A stretch of 42,450 nt of DNA from Deltaproteobacteria bacterium (GCA_019313915.1 JAFDAJ010000028.1:1-42450); one strand, 5' to 3'; positions 17,743 to 26,599 are shown, counted from the stretch's first letter. The notes: a model not told the origin generated them from the letters alone. Translations and numbers: made by a program.

Positions 17743-18456
17743 ATGCCGGAGCTCGTCAAAGTCTCGCGCTCGTTGAGCCGTGCGGTATCGAAGCTCGACT
17801 TCGGCCGGCCGGTGACCCACGTCTACAACCCCCTACAATACGCAAAGCGCCCCCATGAGCTCTACCTGAATCGTTTTGGCGCGAGCCCCAAGGAAGCGGT
17901 TTTCGTAGGCATGAACCCGGGGCCGTTTGGCATGGGGCAGACCGGCGTGCCGTTTGGTGACGTTGGCTTCGTTCGCGATTGGATGGGCATCGAGGCGCCG
18001 GTCGGCCGCCCGCCCGGTGAACACCCGAAGCGTCCCGTGCTTGGTTTCGCGTGCGAGCGGTCCGAAGTCAGCGGGTCGCGCCTTTGGGGATGGGCGCAGG
18101 ATCGCTTCGGCACGCCGGAGAAGTTCTTTTCACGATTTTTCGTCCTGAACTATTGCCCGCTGATCTTCATGGAATCGACGGGGCGCAACCGAACGCCCGA
18201 CAAGCTGTCTGCGGTCGAACGAGCCTTGCTCTTGTCCGCATGCGATGAGGCGTTGCGCGCTTCGATCGAGATCCTCGATCCAAAGCTCGTGGTGGGAGTA
18301 GGCGTGTGGGCGACGAAGCGTGCACGCGCGGCGCTTGGCAACGAAGGTCCGAAGGTCGGCACCGTCCTGCACCCGAGCCCCGCCAGCCCTAAGGCTAACC
18401 GCGGATGGGCCCCTCAGGCCGAGAGCGATTTGCGCGGCTTGGGCCTCGAGTTATAA
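17743..18456 (+). CDS. SMUG1-type uracil-DNA glycosylase
   Basis: A 237-residue single-strand-selective monofunctional uracil-DNA glycosylase, which removes uracil and oxidised pyrimidines in base excision repair. The catalytic motif GMNPGPFGMGQTGVPFG (56-72) includes the active-site Asn N58; HPSPASPKANRGW (from H210) is the second active-site motif; EHPKRP, RSEVSG and NYCPLIF are also diagnostic of family 3. The similarity to vertebrate SMUG1 is striking and runs through nearly the whole length. It follows cysK by six bases. The uvrC gene further along serves nucleotide excision repair and is not part of this unit. Confidence 0.93.
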   Translation: MPELVKVSRSLSRAVSKLDFGRPVTHVYNPLQYAKRPHELYLNRFGASPKEAVFVGMNPGPFGMGQTGVPFGDVGFVRDWMGIEAPVGRPPGEHPKRPVLGFACERSEVSGSRLWGWAQDRFGTPEKFFSRFFVLNYCPLIFMESTGRNRTPDKLSAVERALLLSACDEALRASIEILDPKLVVGVGVWATKRARAALGNEGPKVGTVLHPSPASPKANRGWAPQAESDLRGLGLEL

Positions 18457-18507
18457 GCTCTGTCTTGGGCGGGCATGCGGTATGCTTCGCGCCCGGGGGT
18501 CGAGCCG

Positions 18508-18801
18508 ATGCCGAAGAAAGTCGTTCAAGTTGCGGCCATCATGGCGCTCAGTCTGGTAGGCCTACTGGATTTGGGGTGCGGTCACGAGTCCGCGGCCACA
18601 CAGCAGGTGCGTAGCGCCGCAGCCGTTGATCTCGACTGTGACGCTTCGATGATCGAGTTCGTCGGTGACGAACCAATGGTCAAGCGCGTGAGTGGCTGCG
18701 GCCGGACGCTGACCTACATGTCCAAGTGCAACGCGGCAGCCGGCGGCGGCCAAACCTGCAGCTGGAAGCCCGTTCGGGACGAGAGCAACAAGCTCAACTA
18801 G
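18508..18801 (+). CDS. Small secreted lipoprotein
   Basis: A 97-residue protein with a short N-terminal positive patch (MPKKV), a hydrophobic stretch and a lipobox ending DLGC, so it is probably a lipoprotein. The mature part has six cysteines, including VSGCGRTLTYMSKC, which resembles a family of small Cys-rich lipoproteins of myxobacteria; function unknown. The ATG at 18508 follows GGGGGT closely; an upstream ATG at 18475 would spoil the signal peptide. Its TAG stop shares a CTAG with the convergent kinase gene. Confidence 0.75.
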   Translation: MPKKVVQVAAIMALSLVGLLDLGCGHESAATQQVRSAAAVDLDCDASMIEFVGDEPMVKRVSGCGRTLTYMSKCNAAAGGGQTCSWKPVRDESNKLN

Positions 18802-20030
18802 CCCCCGTCGGGCTGCGCTGCGGGAATTTGCTTCCGCAGTTCGGCGATATCGGGGTTGCTTGGGTCGAATGCGTTTGCGCGATCGAGCGCCGCGGCCGCT
18901 TCGGCCAGCTCGCCGCGATCGAGCGCCGCGCGGGCCCGTTCGAGCTCATCTTTGGAAGCCTCCTCGCGCTCGTGCGGGGAGAGAGAGTCGGGCCCTGCGT
19001 CGGTCTCGGGGACGGTGTTAGCGTCAGCGACAGGCGCAGAGTCGGTTCCAGCGTCAGCGTCAGCGACGGTGCTCGTTGGTTCGAAGTTTCCTACTGCGAC
19101 CCATAGGGCGACCAAGACTCCCATCGTCAAGGTCATCACGAACGGCAGGCTCGCGCGTTTGCGGCGGGTCTTTGATGGGCGCCGCCCATCGTAAGCCTCT
19201 CTGAGCGCGGACACGAACGTGCGTGCGCTGGCGTAGCGGTCGGAGGGTTTCTTGCGGAGCGCCCTGAGGATGGTGGCGTCGACGGCCGGTGGAATGGCAG
19301 CGCCTCGATTCGCCTCGCTTGGCGGCACCGGGTCACGGTTCATCACTTGGTGCGCAACGGCCATCGCCTCCATGCCCGGGAATGCGCGTTCGCCACATAC
19401 GGCTTCGTAGATGACGGCGCCGAATGAAAACAAGTCGCTTTGCTCGCTGTACTCGCCGCTACGCAGGGTTTCCGGTGCCGCGTAGCAAGGGGTGCCCAAG
19501 AACTGCCCTTCCTTGGTGAGGTCGGCGTTCGGTACGCGGGCGATGCCGAAGTCCGCGAGCTTCACCTGCCGATTGTTGGTGATCAGCAGGTTCTCCGGCT
19601 TGAGATCTCGATGGATCACGCCGGCGAGATGTGCCGTGGCAAGCGCATCGCCCACCTGCTGGGCAACGTCGAGCAGGTGGTCCCGGGACAGACAGCCTTC
19701 TTTCTTGAGCTCCTCCTTGAGCGTGTGTCCGCGGACGTACTCGAACACCAGGTAAGGGCCGACTTTTGGGTCGTCACCGACGTCGAATATCTGAACGATA
19801 TTGGGATGTTGAAGCAGAGCGGCAGCACGCGCCTCATTCTGAAAGCGGCTCAGGAAGACCTCGCGCATCTCCGCATCGAGCGCGAGGTCGCGGAGCGTCT
19901 TGACCGCCACCGGCCGGTCGAGATCCGCGTCGTGGGCCAGATAGACATTCCCCATCGAACCCGACCCGAGTAGTCGTTCGATTCGGTAGCGGCCGATCTG
20001 TTGCGGCAGTTCTTCCATGAGCGCGTTCAT
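18798..20030 (-). CDS. PknB-like Ser/Thr protein kinase with transmembrane anchor
   Basis: A 410-residue Hanks-type kinase. Visible elements are the glycine loop GSGSMG (22-27), VAVK with K44, αC Glu E67, HRDLKPEN (catalytic D142), DFG (160-162) and APE (185-187), so it should be active. A transmembrane helix spans about 296-314. It is followed by an Ala/Asp/Thr-rich linker (about 319-350, slippage-prone in DNA) and one TPR-like motif (ELERARAALDRGELAEAAAA) outside the membrane. Substrates are unknown; the outer tail could sense an envelope signal. It lies downstream of pyruvate kinase on the same strand. Confidence 0.93.
   Translation of the reverse strand: MNALMEELPQQIGRYRIERLLGSGSMGNVYLAHDADLDRPVAVKTLRDLALDAEMREVFLSRFQNEARAAALLQHPNIVQIFDVGDDPKVGPYLVFEYVRGHTLKEELKKEGCLSRDHLLDVAQQVGDALATAHLAGVIHRDLKPENLLITNNRQVKLADFGIARVPNADLTKEGQFLGTPCYAAPETLRSGEYSEQSDLFSFGAVIYEAVCGERAFPGMEAMAVAHQVMNRDPVPPSEANRGAAIPPAVDATILRALRKKPSDRYASARTFVSALREAYDGRRPSKTRRKRASLPFVMTLTMGVLVALWVAVGNFEPTSTVADADAGTDSAPVADANTVPETDAGPDSLSPHEREEASKDELERARAALDRGELAEAAAALDRANAFDPSNPDIAELRKQIPAAQPDGG
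18990..19076. repeat. Hexanucleotide-like low-complexity tract in kinase linker
   Basis: Repeated AGCGTC/AGCGAC units encode the Asp/Ala-rich linker of the Ser/Thr kinase beyond its membrane helix. Such runs are prone to slippage; here the frame is intact. Confidence 0.55.
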
Positions 20031-20055
20031 CTACCGCATCGGGGAGGGCGGGGCC

Positions 20056-20085
20056 AGAGACCACCAGAGACCACCAGAGACCATC
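20056..20085. repeat. Three tandem 10-bp units between kinase and pyruvate kinase genes
   Basis: AGAGACCACC occurs twice exactly and once with one change, ending at the TGA stop codon of the pyruvate kinase gene. The downstream kinase starts about 25 bases further on. Confidence 0.8.
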
Positions 20086-21493
20086 ACAGACGGTGGAGCT
20101 TGAGCGTGTTGGTGCGGCCGGAGGGGGGCCATCCCACCACCATCGCGAACGCCTCCCCTCGTTGACAAAGCTTCTCCCGCACCAGTAACGCGGTCGCGAT
20201 TCGCAGCGTTTCATCAAGCGATTCGGGAGGCACCTCCAGTCGCGGGATCACCCCCCACTCGAGCGCGAGCCGTCGCGCGACGCGCACGTCGCTGGTGATG
20301 GCCAAGATCGGCGCTCGTGGCCGATGCTCTGAGAGCAGCCCTGCGGAGCGACCGTCTTGAGTGAACACCACAACGGCTTTCAGGGGTAGGTGAGTCGTCA
20401 ATACGGCGGCAGCGCGCGCCGCCGCGTTCGAGAACGGCCAGTCTTCGTCGCCCACACTCTTGAGCTCTCTGACCTCCCGCGCCAGATCTTCGACGTAGTC
20501 CGACTCGACCTCCCGAATGATCGCGTCCATCATCTCGACGGTCTGCACTGGATAGAGGCCCGCCGCGGTTTCGCCGCTGAGCATGACCGCGTCGGTGCCA
20601 TCCATCACCGCGTTCGCGACATCGGCCGCCTCCGCGCGCGTCGGGCGAGGGTTTCGGATCATCGAATCCAACATCTGAGTCGCCGTGATCACGACTTTGC
20701 CGGCCGCGTTAGTCTCCCGAATGATCCGCTTTTGAATGAGAGGCACTTTCTCGGCGCCGAGCTCCACGCCGAGGTCTCCTCGGGCGATCATGATGCCATC
20801 GGCGACGTCGACTATCTCCGTGAGCGCCGCAATTGCTTCGGGACGTTCGATCTTCGCGATGATTGGCACGTCCCCGGCGAGGACCTTCGCCTCTTTGACG
20901 TCGTCCGCAGATCGCACGAACGAGAGCGCAATGTAGTCCGCCTCGAGGACGGAGATCGCGAAGGCCAAGTCGTCACGGTCTTTGTCGGTCAGCGCGGGCG
21001 CGCTGATGGACACCCCCGGTAGGTTCAGCCCCTTGTTGTTGGAAAGCTCGCCGCCATCTTCGACGATCGTGTGGACGGTGTCGCCCTCGACGGCGTCGAC
21101 GCGGAGGCGGATCAGGCCGTCATCCAGGGCGATGGCGTCGCCGGGGTTCACATCGGTGGCGAGCGAAGCGTACGTCACCGAGACGATCTCTTGGTTGCCC
21201 TCGACCTTGGCGGTCGTCAGGGCGAAGCGATCGCCGGGCGAAAGCTCGATCGGACCTTTGGCGAATCGGCCGATGCGCATTTTCGGCCCCTGCATGTCCG
21301 CCAAGATCGCCATCGGGGTCCGCGCTTCCGCCGCTGCTTCACGCACTAGCTTCGCTACCGCGGCGTGTGACTCATGGTCGCCGTGCGAGAAATTGAGCCG
21401 CGCGCAATTCATGCCCGCCCTGACGAGCTCACCGACCTTCGCTTTGGTGTCGCTGGCGGGTCCAAGCGTGCACACGATTTTCGTGCGTCTCAC
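20084..21493 (-). CDS. pyk: Pyruvate kinase
   Basis: A 469-residue pyruvate kinase, making ATP and pyruvate from phosphoenolpyruvate and ADP. Signatures include RTKIVCTLGPAS at the N-terminus, NFSHGDHESH, the MIARGDLGVELG region and ATQMLDSMIRNPRPTRAE with DGTDAVMLSGETAAG. The C-terminal allosteric-type domain is present. The start is GTG at 21493. It sits between an outer-membrane-type gene 36 bases upstream and the Ser/Thr kinase downstream, all on the same strand; co-transcription is possible. Confidence 0.96.
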   Translation of the reverse strand: MRRTKIVCTLGPASDTKAKVGELVRAGMNCARLNFSHGDHESHAAVAKLVREAAAEARTPMAILADMQGPKMRIGRFAKGPIELSPGDRFALTTAKVEGNQEIVSVTYASLATDVNPGDAIALDDGLIRLRVDAVEGDTVHTIVEDGGELSNNKGLNLPGVSISAPALTDKDRDDLAFAISVLEADYIALSFVRSADDVKEAKVLAGDVPIIAKIERPEAIAALTEIVDVADGIMIARGDLGVELGAEKVPLIQKRIIRETNAAGKVVITATQMLDSMIRNPRPTRAEAADVANAVMDGTDAVMLSGETAAGLYPVQTVEMMDAIIREVESDYVEDLAREVRELKSVGDEDWPFSNAAARAAAVLTTHLPLKAVVVFTQDGRSAGLLSEHRPRAPILAITSDVRVARRLALEWGVIPRLEVPPESLDETLRIATALLVREKLCQRGEAFAMVVGWPPSGRTNTLKLHRL

Positions 21494-21529
21494 AGCGCGG
21501 TTGTAGCTGGGTTCGGTGCGTCAGCCAAG

Positions 21530-22174
21530 CTACCGTTGACGGTACCGCTTGGGCTCCCAGCGGCTGAGCTTCGACTTGAAGCCCAAGCGCAAGACAAACG
21601 TCGCATAGAGTGTCCACCGTGTGCGATCGGAAGTGGGCTGCGTGTTCCGATATGATGGGTCCGCGTTCACGTAGCGGGTGGCGATACGCAGCCAGAGTCC
21701 GCGCACAGTGGTGAGAGGCCTGTACAGGGGGAGGGCAAACCCAAAGCCTACCCCGAGGGCGGCGCTTCGGTTGCCGTCCAGTAGAAATGCCGGCCCTATC
21801 TCGAGGAAGATCGATTGTAGGAGAAGATCGGCGAACTCGTTCCAGGTTTGTTTGTAGAGGAAGAAGAGCGCCGGGAAGAGGGGGCGGAGGTCGACGCCGA
21901 GAAACAAGTGCTGGCCGGAGTTGGGGCCCCATCGGCCGGAGAGCACTACGCCGGCAACATCGGCCACCAGGAACCGGGCCTCCCCGACGACATTGGCGTC
22001 GGCTGTGCCGTTGAGCCATGTCGCGCCTGGCCCTGCGCCAAACGAGAGCGTCAGCGCGCGATCCCAGCGGCCATAGAGCCCGTCTCCCTCACGTTGCGCG
22101 CTCGCAGAAGCACCAAACGACGAGAGGAGCAGGATCGAGCCGACGATCACCCCTAGACGGGCGCCCCGTGTCAT
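21530..22174 (-). CDS. Outer-membrane-type hypothetical protein
   Basis: A 214-residue protein with an N-terminal signal peptide (MTRGARLGVIVGSILLLSSF, cleavage probably after ASASA). The mature part alternates aromatic and small residues in strand-like blocks (LTLSFGAGPGATW, WTLYATFVLRLGF), which suggests a small beta-barrel or beta-sandwich. I do not recognise a named family. The ATG at 22174 has GGGGGA just upstream; the ATG at 22189 lacks a ribosome site and adds five residues before the signal peptide. It may share a transcript with pyk. The role is unknown. Confidence 0.7.
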   Translation of the reverse strand: MTRGARLGVIVGSILLLSSFGASASAQREGDGLYGRWDRALTLSFGAGPGATWLNGTADANVVGEARFLVADVAGVVLSGRWGPNSGQHLFLGVDLRPLFPALFFLYKQTWNEFADLLLQSIFLEIGPAFLLDGNRSAALGVGFGFALPLYRPLTTVRGLWLRIATRYVNADPSYRNTQPTSDRTRWTLYATFVLRLGFKSKLSRWEPKRYRQR

Positions 22175-22234
22175 GATTCCCCCATGCACTGGCCCGCGTG
22201 GCGGGTCAAGAGATTGAGGTTGTAGACTGTACGC

Positions 22235-23656
22235 ATGGGGCGTCCGTTCGGCTTAGGGCTTCGAAGCCAGCTCATGCTTGCGCTGATGGTGGCGTTTGGC
22301 GCGGCATTCGTGTTGCTGAGTGTCGTGACCGCGCGGCTGGACGAGAGCGAGAGCGTCGAGGAGCAGCGCACACGAGCCGTCGGGTTGGCCCAGGCCCTCG
22401 CGTCGGGGGCGGGTTCGCGAGGTGGGAGCCTAAGCGAGGAGGCGATCGCCGGCATGGTCGAAGAAGGTCTCGTCGAACGTGTCGAGGTCCACGCTGCCGA
22501 TGGCTCGCCGAGAACCTGGGGCGTGATCGATGGCGACCCCGACGCCACGGTCACGACCTCCAGCGGCGTCGAGCTGCGAGTGTGGGTGCCCGCGAGCGGA
22601 CGCGGTGACGCCGCGCGGCGAAGCCTGTTTCTATTCTACCTCGGCCTGACCGCGGCTACGGTGCTGTTGCTGACTTACGTTCTGCTGACGTACTTCATCG
22701 TGCGTCCGATCGATCAGTTGCGGCTGGCCTCTGAGCGCCTTGCTGCAGGACGATTGCGTACGAGCGTTCCCGTACGAGGTGCCGCTGAGGTCGCTCGTCT
22801 CGCCGCGACGTTCAACGAGATGGCGGCGCTGCTACGTGCAGATCGCGCGGCGCTTCAAGAACGATTGCAGGATCTAGAGCGCACAACCGCAGAGCTCACG
22901 ACCGCGCAGGAGCAACTGGTTCGCAGTGCGCGTTTGGCGGCCGTCGGACGACTATCGGCCGGCGTTGCTCACGAGATTGGCAATCCGCTTGCCGCGATTC
23001 GTGGCCTACTCGACTTGATGCAGAGTGGGGACCTCGACCCCGAGGAAGAAAAGGAGTTCGTTGGTCGCATTCAGGGCGAGGCCGAGCGAATCCATCACAC
23101 GATCCGCGATTTGCTGGATTTCTCGAGGAACGAGCCAGCTCGAGAGGGACAGATCGAAAGCTCGGCCGACCTTTCGCAAGTGGTTTCGGACACCATCAAG
23201 CTGATCGACCGCCAAACCCGCTTTCGCGACATCGACTTCGAGCTGGCGCTCGACGACGGGTTACCCCGAGTCCGCGGCGATCACGAACGCTTACGACAGC
23301 TGTTGCTGAACCTGCTGTTCAACGCCGCGGACGCGCTCGGAGGCAAGGGGCGGATCGAAGTCCGCGCGTCGAACGGCGGGGGTGTCGTGCAGCTGATCGT
23401 CGAAGACGATGGGCCCGGGATCGATCGGGAGATTATCGAGCAGGTGTTCGACCCGTTCGTGACGACCAAAGCAACCGGGCAGGGGACCGGGTTGGGACTT
23501 GCTGTTTGTCATACGATTGTCGAGCAACTCGGGGGGTCGATCGAGGCGGTGAATCGCGAGCAAGGCGGGGCGATGTTCGAGGTCCGGTTGCCTGCCGCGG
23601 CGTTCTCGATCGCCGTTTCCTCCGCAGTCTCTGCGTCCGCCCCAACCGCCCCGTGA
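22235..23656 (+). CDS. Membrane sensor histidine kinase (HAMP-HisKA-HATPase)
   Basis: A 473-residue inner-membrane kinase. Two membrane helices (about 11-31 and 131-156) flank a roughly 100-residue periplasmic sensor; a HAMP linker (about 156-205) and a coiled coil follow. The phospho-His is H246 in VAHEIGNPLAAIRG; ATPase boxes are NLLFNAADALGG, DDGPGID and GQGTGLGLAVCHTIVEQLGG. The signal is unknown, and no response regulator lies next to it. Its 3' end overlaps the end of the convergent uvrC gene by 148 bases, including the G2-box region. Confidence 0.93.
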   Translation: MGRPFGLGLRSQLMLALMVAFGAAFVLLSVVTARLDESESVEEQRTRAVGLAQALASGAGSRGGSLSEEAIAGMVEEGLVERVEVHAADGSPRTWGVIDGDPDATVTTSSGVELRVWVPASGRGDAARRSLFLFYLGLTAATVLLLTYVLLTYFIVRPIDQLRLASERLAAGRLRTSVPVRGAAEVARLAATFNEMAALLRADRAALQERLQDLERTTAELTTAQEQLVRSARLAAVGRLSAGVAHEIGNPLAAIRGLLDLMQSGDLDPEEEKEFVGRIQGEAERIHHTIRDLLDFSRNEPAREGQIESSADLSQVVSDTIKLIDRQTRFRDIDFELALDDGLPRVRGDHERLRQLLLNLLFNAADALGGKGRIEVRASNGGGVVQLIVEDDGPGIDREIIEQVFDPFVTTKATGQGTGLGLAVCHTIVEQLGGSIEAVNREQGGAMFEVRLPAAAFSIAVSSAVSASAPTAP

Positions 23657-25482
23657 TCCCCCAGCGCCTTCTTGATCGCCTCTGCCTGCCGCTTCGTGGC
23701 CCCGGCCTCGAGCAACTGCTCCTCTGTTGCGGCCAGCACTTCACGCAGCGATCCGAGACTCCGCAACAACTTCCCTCGCGTCTTGGGTCCAATCCCGGGC
23801 ACTGCGTCGAGCTCACTGCGCAGGCGCCTCTTGCGCCCGACCTTCTTTCGCAGCGTGTTCGATGCGCGGTGGGTTTCGTCGCGTGCCAGGAGCAGGAGCG
23901 ATAGCGCTGAGTGGGCTCTTACCGGTATCGCGTTCTTTTGCCCCGGTCGGAATACACGGTCGCCCTCTTCTTCGCCTGTCGCGGTGATCCGTGGTTTTGC
24001 GACCGAGGCAAGCTCGAGGTCGGGCACGCCGATGTCTTCGCGGGCGCGAACCGCGACGCCGAGCTGCCCTTTGCCGCCGTCGACGACCAACAAATCCGGC
24101 AGCTCCCAGCCTTCTTCTTGGTTCTTACCTCGCCGCAATCGGCGCATCAGCACTTCGTACATTGCCGCGTAGTCGTCGCCTCCGCTCACCCGTTTTACAT
24201 GGAAGCTTCGGTAGCGGTCTTTGGCGGGCGCGCCGTCTTGCAGCGCAACAAACACCGCGACCGTCTCTTCGCCTCCGGTGTGCGATATGTCGACACATTC
24301 GATCCGGCGGGGGAGCACCGACGAGCGGAGCTGTCTTTGAAGCTCTTCAAGCCGGGCTTCGAGGTCTTCGCGCGCGCGTTCCTTCTCGATGAAAGCGTGC
24401 TCGGCGTTCTCCCTTGCCAGTTCCAGGAGCTTGGCCTTGGCGCCCCGTTTCGGCTCGACGATCCGTACCCTGCGCTTTCGGTTCTCGCTGAGGAGCTCCT
24501 CGAGCGCTTCGCTCATCTCGATTGTCACCGGCACTAGAAGCTCGTCCGGCAGCGAAGTTCGATCGGTATAGTGTTGCCGGAGAAACGCACCAAGCATCTC
24601 GTCGTTCGGCACTGCGACCCGTCGCAACGGAAGTGTGCGTACGCTAAACAAGCGCCCACCACGCATGCTCAGCACCGCGACCTCCACCTGGTCGCCCTGG
24701 CGGTGAAATCCGATCACGTCTTGGTCCGACTTCTGGACGCCGGCGACACGCTGTTCTTCCTGTGCGCGCTCGACTGCGCGAAGCTGATCACGATACACGG
24801 CCGCGCGCTCGTACTCGAGCTCGCCCGATGCGCCTTTCATCCGCGCGTCGAGGTCGCTCACCAATTCTCCATGCCGCCCGTCGAGAAACCTCGCGACGTT
24901 GGCCACCTGCGAGTGGTACTCCACCTCATCGATGTCCAGCACGCATGGCCCTGGGCATCGTTTGATCTGATGCTGAAGGCAAGGCCGCGACCGCATCCGG
25001 AACTCGATGTCCGTGCACGTCCGTAGTTGGAAATACCGGTTCACCAGCCGCAGCGTCTGCCGGGCCGAGGTTGCCGAGTGGTAGGGCCCGAAGTACTGCG
25101 CGCCGTCGGGTTTCGGCAGGCGAACGACTTCGAGCCTTGGCCAACGCTTCTTCGCGTCGAGCCGCAACGACAAGTACTCCTTGTCGTCGCGAAGTTTCAC
25201 GTTGTACTTCGGCTGGTGCGACTTGATCAGTTGGTTCTCGAGCAGCGCAGCTTCCTTGTCGGTCTGCGTGACGAACGTTTCGATGTCGGTCAGCTCGCGT
25301 TCGAGACGGCTGACGAACGCGCGCAGGTCGCTCGACCCAGCTTGGAAGTAGCTCCGGACGCGGTTTCTTAGGCTCCGCGCCTTACCAACATAGAGAACCT
25401 TCCCGTCCGAGCCATGAAAGACATAGACCCCGGGTGACGCTGGAAGCTTGTCGAGCTTTCGCTGTGCTACGTCCGCAACCAC
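23509..25482 (-). CDS. uvrC: UvrABC system protein C
   Basis: Excinuclease subunit of nucleotide excision repair, 657 residues, making the incisions on both sides of a lesion. The N-terminal GIY-YIG nuclease is visible (LPASPGVYVF ... KVLYVGKARSLRNRV), then a UVR motif (EYERAAVYRDQLRAVE), the RNase-H-like nuclease domain (RIECVDISHTGGEETVA, LLVVDGGKGQL) and two HhH motifs (VPGIGPKTRGKLLRSLGS). The last 50 or so residues after KKALGDHG are unusual for the family and are encoded opposite the end of the histidine kinase gene. The start is GTG at 25482. It follows fthC by 43 bases on the same strand. Confidence 0.95.
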   Translation of the reverse strand: MVADVAQRKLDKLPASPGVYVFHGSDGKVLYVGKARSLRNRVRSYFQAGSSDLRAFVSRLERELTDIETFVTQTDKEAALLENQLIKSHQPKYNVKLRDDKEYLSLRLDAKKRWPRLEVVRLPKPDGAQYFGPYHSATSARQTLRLVNRYFQLRTCTDIEFRMRSRPCLQHQIKRCPGPCVLDIDEVEYHSQVANVARFLDGRHGELVSDLDARMKGASGELEYERAAVYRDQLRAVERAQEEQRVAGVQKSDQDVIGFHRQGDQVEVAVLSMRGGRLFSVRTLPLRRVAVPNDEMLGAFLRQHYTDRTSLPDELLVPVTIEMSEALEELLSENRKRRVRIVEPKRGAKAKLLELARENAEHAFIEKERAREDLEARLEELQRQLRSSVLPRRIECVDISHTGGEETVAVFVALQDGAPAKDRYRSFHVKRVSGGDDYAAMYEVLMRRLRRGKNQEEGWELPDLLVVDGGKGQLGVAVRAREDIGVPDLELASVAKPRITATGEEEGDRVFRPGQKNAIPVRAHSALSLLLLARDETHRASNTLRKKVGRKRRLRSELDAVPGIGPKTRGKLLRSLGSLREVLAATEEQLLEAGATKRQAEAIKKALGDHGAVGADAETAEETAIENAAAGNRTSNIAPPCSRFTASIDPPSCSTIV

Positions 25483-25525
25483 GTCGCACCTATACCACTG
25501 CGGCCGCCCCGGATCGCCCCGTGCT

Positions 25526-26128
25526 TCACTTCGTGCGAATCACGCGCTCATCGGTAATGACGACATCGACCGCAACGTCGAACGGGAGCTCTGGCACTTC
25601 AGCGATCAACTGAAAATCGTACGCAATCGCGCACGTGCATGCGCGTTGGAGCTGCGGGATCAGCTTATCGTAGTAGCCACCACCGTATCCGATTCGGTAG
25701 CCTCGCGGGTCGATTGCTAACGCGGGAATGAGGGCGACGTCCACATCACCGGGCTGCACCATCGCGGCGGTGGCCGGCGGTTCGGGAACGGAAAACGCCC
25801 CTTCGATGAGCATGGTTTCCGAATCGACGAGATGTAGTTGTAGCTCGTTTCCGACTACACGTGGCAAGGCCACGCGCTTACCCGCCGCCCATGCCGCTTG
25901 CATGCTTGCGCGCGTTCGCACTTCCTTGCGAATGGACGCAAACGCGAGAATCGTTGCCGCCTGTTCGACCTCCGCAAGCGCGAATAGACGCTGGGTGATT
26001 TCAGCGGAACGCGCATCGCACGCCGAGCCGGGAAGCGCTTCACGCACCGCGCGCATTCGAGCACGCAGCGCCTGCTTAGCACGTTGACGGAGCATGCTTT
26101 CGGCGTGCTCCAGCTCGTCCGCGCTCAC
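25526..26128 (-). CDS. fthC: 5-formyltetrahydrofolate cyclo-ligase
   Basis: A 200-residue enzyme that converts 5-formyl-THF to 5,10-methenyl-THF using ATP. Family motifs are FASIRKEVRTR, VPEPP and GYGGGYYDKLIP near the C-terminus. The GTG at 26128 overlaps the TGA of zapA as GTGA, suggesting translational coupling; the ATG at 26095 is an alternative and still leaves the whole conserved region. The zapA-fthC pairing is common in Proteobacteria, often with 6S RNA between; here there is no room for one. Any longer reading toward 27322 is antisense to other genes and not real. Confidence 0.9.
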   Translation of the reverse strand: MSADELEHAESMLRQRAKQALRARMRAVREALPGSACDARSAEITQRLFALAEVEQAATILAFASIRKEVRTRASMQAAWAAGKRVALPRVVGNELQLHLVDSETMLIEGAFSVPEPPATAAMVQPGDVDVALIPALAIDPRGYRIGYGGGYYDKLIPQLQRACTCAIAYDFQLIAEVPELPFDVAVDVVITDERVIRTK

Positions 26129-26442
26129 GGGTCGATTTGCTGAGCGAGCTCGGTGTCCGCTTGCAGGCGTTGATCGATGCGTCGAATGGCCGTGTCCACG
26201 ACTTGACGCGTCTTGGCCTCCAGGCTCTCGTGCCGTCGCTCGGACGCGTCGAGATCCTCGGCGAGGCTGAGCGCAACGACTGCAAGGAGCTGCGCGGGCG
26301 TTGCCGCGCGTGCCGCCTTGGGGCCGAGGGCCTCTACCCGTTGGTTCACGATATCGGCCAGTCGTTGTAGGTATGTTTCGTCGGCATCCGAGGACATTCG
26401 GTAACGGGCGCCGGCAATCTCGATCTGAACGTTTCGCTTCAC
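26125..26442 (-). CDS. zapA: Cell division protein ZapA
   Basis: A 105-residue small protein: VQIEIAGARYRMSSDADETY is the compact N-terminal domain of ZapA, and the rest is a long helix for coiled-coil tetramerisation. ZapA bundles FtsZ protofilaments at the Z-ring. The start is GTG at 26442; an upstream GGAGG is about 17 bases away, so the site is weak. It is first of a run with fthC and uvrC and is divergent from the zinc-ribbon/TPR gene across about 157 bases of spacer. Confidence 0.88.
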   Translation of the reverse strand: MKRNVQIEIAGARYRMSSDADETYLQRLADIVNQRVEALGPKAARAATPAQLLAVVALSLAEDLDASERRHESLEAKTRQVVDTAIRRIDQRLQADTELAQQIDP

Positions 26443-26599
26443 GGTTGACGGGAAGGTAGTCCTCCAGCTCCGTAGGCGTCAAGGTAGGACATACACACCC
26501 ATCGCCTCTAGGTTCCGCTGCGATCGGAATCGGACTACGAGGGTTTAGGGCGCGCGGGGCAGGCGTGTTATGTTTGATCCCCGGGGGACAGTAGGGGTC

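Noticed and set aside
26443-26599. Possible 6S RNA or other structured RNA upstream of zapA
   Set aside because: I could not find the long closing stems and central bubble of 6S RNA; the spacer is better explained as divergent promoters.
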